Positions 4,846 through 7,143 of a DNA stretch of 7,143 nt are shown piece by piece. The DNA is from JAPLGZ01 sp038225095. Lineage in GTDB: Bacteria; Chloroflexota; Anaerolineae; Caldilineales; Caldilineaceae. Numbering within the stretch: the first letter of the stretch is position 1; the number at the start of each line of letters is the position of its first letter. Under the pieces are notes generated by a model. The model did not search any database, was not told where the DNA came from, and was given only the letters and a program-made list of their open reading frames with translations. A program made the translations under genes and the position numbers. The stretch is from the NCBI GenBank assembly GCA_038225095.1, contig JBBREZ010000367.1:1-7143 (forward strand), in the 5' to 3' direction.

Positions 4846-5922
4846 ATGTCTGCCATTCAAGCGCCATCGGTGCAAGCAACCTACGAGCGCATGAAAGTGT
4901 TGCTCCACAACGTCGTGCCCGATGTTGAACTACAAATTAAGGCCGAGTTGGTCTATGAAATCAATCAGTTGAAGCGTGAGAAAAACGCGATCATTCTCGG
5001 TCACAACTATATGGAGCCAGCGCTTTTTCACACTATCCCCGACTTTGTTGGCGATTCGCTAGCGTTGAGTCGGATGGCGGCGCAGACCGACAAGGATATT
5101 ATTGTCTTTTGTGGCGTGGAATTTATGGCCGAGACGGCCAAAATTTTGAATCCTAATAAGACCGTCCTGATCCCGGCGGCGAACGTGGGCTGTTCCCTGG
5201 CCTCAAGCATTACGGCCCAGGATGTGCGTGATTTGAAGGCGCAGTTCCCCGGCGTGCCGGTCGTCACTTATATCAACACCTATGCCGATGTCAAGGCCGA
5301 ATGCGACATCTGTTGCACATCGGGCAACGCAGTGGCCGTTGTGGAATCGCTGGGCGCTGACACGATCATCTTTATCCCCGATGAATATCTGGCGAAAAAC
5401 GTCGCCCAGGAAACGGGCAAGCGGATTATTATTCCGTCGATCAAGCAGAACGGTGCTAATGGCGCGATGACTAATATTGAACTCATCGAACCGGGCACGT
5501 ATGACTTTATCGGCTGGCATGGGCGCTGCGAAGTGCATGAGAAATTCACGATTCAGGATATCCAAAATGTGCGCGCTCAGTTTCCAGATGTGGAAATTCT
5601 GGCCCACCCAGAGTGTAGCCCCGAAGTCGTGGCGGCCTCCGATTTCTCGGGCAGCACTACGGCGATGATCCGGCGCGTGGAAACCAGCCAGGCGCCGCAG
5701 TTTCTCCTGTTGACCGAGTGCGCGATGGGCGACAACATTATTGCGTCCAATCCCGACAAAGAGATGTTGCGCCTGTGTAGCGTGCGCTGCCCGCACATGA
5801 ACCAGATCACGCTGGAAGACACGTTAGATGCACTCCGCTATAACCGGTATGAAATTACGGTGCCCGAGGACATTCGCATCCGTGCCGCGCGGTCGGTGGA
5901 ACGTATGATTGCGATTGGATAG
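4846..5922 (+). CDS. nadA: Quinolinate synthase, iron-sulfur enzyme
   Basis: It condenses iminoaspartate (from NadB) with dihydroxyacetone phosphate to quinolinate in the cytosol, using a [4Fe-4S] cluster. The 358-residue product shows the three pseudo-repeated domains of the family. Motifs are ILGHNYMEPAL (50-60), GDSLALSRMAA (69-79), VFCGVEFMAETAKILNP (87-103), NVGCSLA (113-119), CDICCTSGNAV (153-163), WHGRCEVHEKF (224-234), HPECSPEV (254-261), SGSTTAM (268-274) and CSVRCPHMNQITLEDTL (311-327). Likely cluster ligands are Cys116, Cys228 and one C-terminal cysteine, probably Cys315 in the RCPHM segment by likeness to E. coli Cys297, although Cys292 or Cys311 cannot be excluded. AAAGGGG (4829-4835) is the ribosome site, about 10 bases before the ATG. 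The reading frame has no break. An N-terminal extension of about 45 residues precedes the catalytic core, as is common in the long form. Confidence 0.97.
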   Translation: MSAIQAPSVQATYERMKVLLHNVVPDVELQIKAELVYEINQLKREKNAIILGHNYMEPALFHTIPDFVGDSLALSRMAAQTDKDIIVFCGVEFMAETAKILNPNKTVLIPAANVGCSLASSITAQDVRDLKAQFPGVPVVTYINTYADVKAECDICCTSGNAVAVVESLGADTIIFIPDEYLAKNVAQETGKRIIIPSIKQNGANGAMTNIELIEPGTYDFIGWHGRCEVHEKFTIQDIQNVRAQFPDVEILAHPECSPEVVAASDFSGSTTAMIRRVETSQAPQFLLLTECAMGDNIIASNPDKEMLRLCSVRCPHMNQITLEDTLDALRYNRYEITVPEDIRIRAARSVERMIAIG

Positions 5923-5979
5923 GGAGGAGATTAGAGATTGAGCGATTAACGTTCTTAATCTCCAATCTCTAATCTCCCT
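5921..5979 (+). repeat. AG/CT-rich foldback overlapping the nadA stop codon
   Basis: The left arm AGGGAGGAGATTAGAGATTG (5921-5940) pairs with CAATCTCTAATCTCCCT (5963-5979) perfectly apart from a 3-base bulge. Inside it GATTAA (5944-5949) pairs with TTAATC (5955-5960) around a 5-base loop (CGTTC). Almost the whole 59 bases therefore fold into one hairpin. AATCTCTTATTTTT follows, so it could work as a partial terminator or attenuator between nadA and nadB. The arms are built of the degenerate unit GGAGATTAGAGATT, which looks like a dispersed repeat. Its first two bases are the last two of the nadA stop codon. Confidence 0.65.
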
Positions 5980-6014
5980 AATCTCTTATTTTTGCGAAAC
6001 GAGATAATTTCCAA

Positions 6015-7143
6015 ATGATAAACACTCAACCTTTGCCAGATCAGCTTGAAACGGAAGTGCTGATCATCGGCACCGGCATTGCTGGCTGTGCGGCCGCGCT
6101 CACGCTGGCCGACGCCGGCGTCCCTGTAACCTTGGTGACCCGCGCCCGCGCGCCTGAGGACACGAACACCTATTGGGCGCAAGGCGGCATCATTTATCAG
6201 GGCGTGGACGATGCGCCGGAGAAACTTGCCGTGGATGTGATGCAAGCCGGGGCGGGACACTGTTACGCGCCGGCTGTGCAAATTCTGGCCGAACAGGGTC
6301 CGTCCGCCGTCCGCCGCATTTTGTTGGATCGGGTACAGGTTCCCTTCGACCACAAGGCCAATGGTGAACTATCGCTGGCCCTGGAAGGCGGCCACACCAT
6401 CCCGCGCATTATCCATGCCACCGATGCGACCGGGAAAGCGATTGAAATGGCGCTGCTCAATGCGCTGCGCGATCACCCCAATGTGCAACTATTGACCAGC
6501 CATACCGCAGTGGATCTGTTGACGCCTGCGCATCACTCCCTTAGTCGGCTGGCCGTCTACGAACCGCATACTTGTATCGGTGCCTATCTGTTTGACCGGG
6601 AGCGCGAACGTGTGATCCGTTGTCTAGCTAAGAAGACAATCCTGGCGACCGGCGGGTTAGGCCAAATTTTTCTGCGCACTACCAATCCTGTGGGGGCGCG
6701 CGGCGACGGCTTGGCGATGGCCTACCGCGCTGGTGTACGCATCATCAACGCTGAATTTGTCCAGTTTCACCCGACGACCTTCTACCATCAACAAGCGGCG
6801 CGTTTCTTGATCTCCGAGGCCGTGCGCGGCGCAGGTGCGCGTTTGGTCAATGCCAATGGCGAGCCGTTTATGCAAAAGTATGATGCCGAATGGAAAGACC
6901 TGGCCCCGCGCGATGTCGTGGCGCGCAGCATCCATCGTGAGATGCTCAGCCATGACACCACCAACGTCTATCTCGACCTCCGTTCCTATGTGCCGCGCGC
7001 CGAAATTTTGTCACATTTTCCCACGATCTATGAGCGCTGCTTGCAACATGGCGTTGACATCACCGAGGAACTTGTGCCGGTTGTGCCAGCGGCCCACTAT
7101 TTCTGTGGCGGGATCTGGGTCAATGAAAGTGGACAGACCGACC
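6015..7143 (+). CDS. nadB: L-aspartate oxidase, N-terminal part (cut by the window edge)
   Basis: It oxidises L-aspartate to iminoaspartate with FAD, the first step of the de novo NAD pathway. The frame is open from the ATG at 6015 to the last base, giving 376 residues; about 160 C-terminal residues of a normal protein of about 535 are missing. The FAD dinucleotide fold VLIIGTGIAGCAAALTLA (15-32) with GxGxxG at 19-24 opens the protein. It is followed by TYWAQGGI (52-59), EGGHTIPRIIHATDATG (124-140) with Glu124 matching E. coli Glu121, ILATGGLGQIF, EFVQFHPTTFYH with His252 (E. coli His244), APRDVVAR with Arg299 (E. coli Arg290), and PAAHYFCGG with His361 (E. coli His351). These residues distinguish it from succinate dehydrogenase flavoproteins and fit the NadB context. 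No good Shine-Dalgarno is seen (only GAGA at 6001-6004), and an in-frame stop at 5979-5981 excludes a longer start. Confidence 0.96.
   Translation, partial: MINTQPLPDQLETEVLIIGTGIAGCAAALTLADAGVPVTLVTRARAPEDTNTYWAQGGIIYQGVDDAPEKLAVDVMQAGAGHCYAPAVQILAEQGPSAVRRILLDRVQVPFDHKANGELSLALEGGHTIPRIIHATDATGKAIEMALLNALRDHPNVQLLTSHTAVDLLTPAHHSLSRLAVYEPHTCIGAYLFDRERERVIRCLAKKTILATGGLGQIFLRTTNPVGARGDGLAMAYRAGVRIINAEFVQFHPTTFYHQQAARFLISEAVRGAGARLVNANGEPFMQKYDAEWKDLAPRDVVARSIHREMLSHDTTNVYLDLRSYVPRAEILSHFPTIYERCLQHGVDITEELVPVVPAAHYFCGGIWVNESGQTD

Noticed and set aside
5203..5796. 197-residue minus-strand open frame
   Set aside because: Fully antisense to nadA with shadow-type composition; nadA motifs occupy the opposite strand throughout.

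Overview
The window (about 7.1 kb) is ordinary chromosomal DNA carrying six protein-coding genes, all on the + strand. In order they are glucose-6-phosphate isomerase (pgi), a 73-residue integral membrane protein of unknown function, a cation diffusion facilitator (CDF) metal exporter, and three NAD biosynthesis genes in the order nadC, nadA, nadB. The last gene runs off the right edge. No rRNA, tRNA, CRISPR array, transposase or phage gene was seen. I found no convincing new multi-gene system: every long reading frame belongs to a known family or is a shadow of one.

Organism: a bacterium of moderate GC content. The dispersed hairpin repeats between genes (CGCAGAG-type, GGAGATTAGAGATTG-type, GGGGACGGAC-type and GGGTGG-type) and the character of NadA and the CDF protein remind me most of Chloroflexota (Anaerolineae/Caldilineae-like), possibly from a metagenome. 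This is an impression from memory, not a computed placement. The isomerase is strikingly close to the proteobacterial/eukaryotic form of the enzyme.

Layout: 1-271 is a leader with two consecutive stem-loops before pgi (272-1912). A 147-base gap with a structured leader precedes the small membrane protein (2060-2281). A 106-base gap with a large 16-base inverted repeat precedes the CDF gene (2388-3314). A 466-base non-coding block (3315-3780) holds a GC-rich foldback element, two operator-like inverted repeats, a possible promoter and a GGGTGG hairpin. After it come nadC (3781-4635), nadA (4846-5922) and nadB (6015 to the edge).

Function: NadB oxidises L-aspartate to iminoaspartate. NadA condenses that with dihydroxyacetone phosphate to quinolinate. 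NadC converts quinolinate to nicotinic acid mononucleotide. The cluster therefore encodes the complete de novo aspartate route to NAD. The gaps of 210 and 92 bases inside it are filled by repeat-like foldbacks, so transcript continuity is not certain. The main interest of the window lies in its intergenic regions, almost all of which contain a sizeable inverted repeat.
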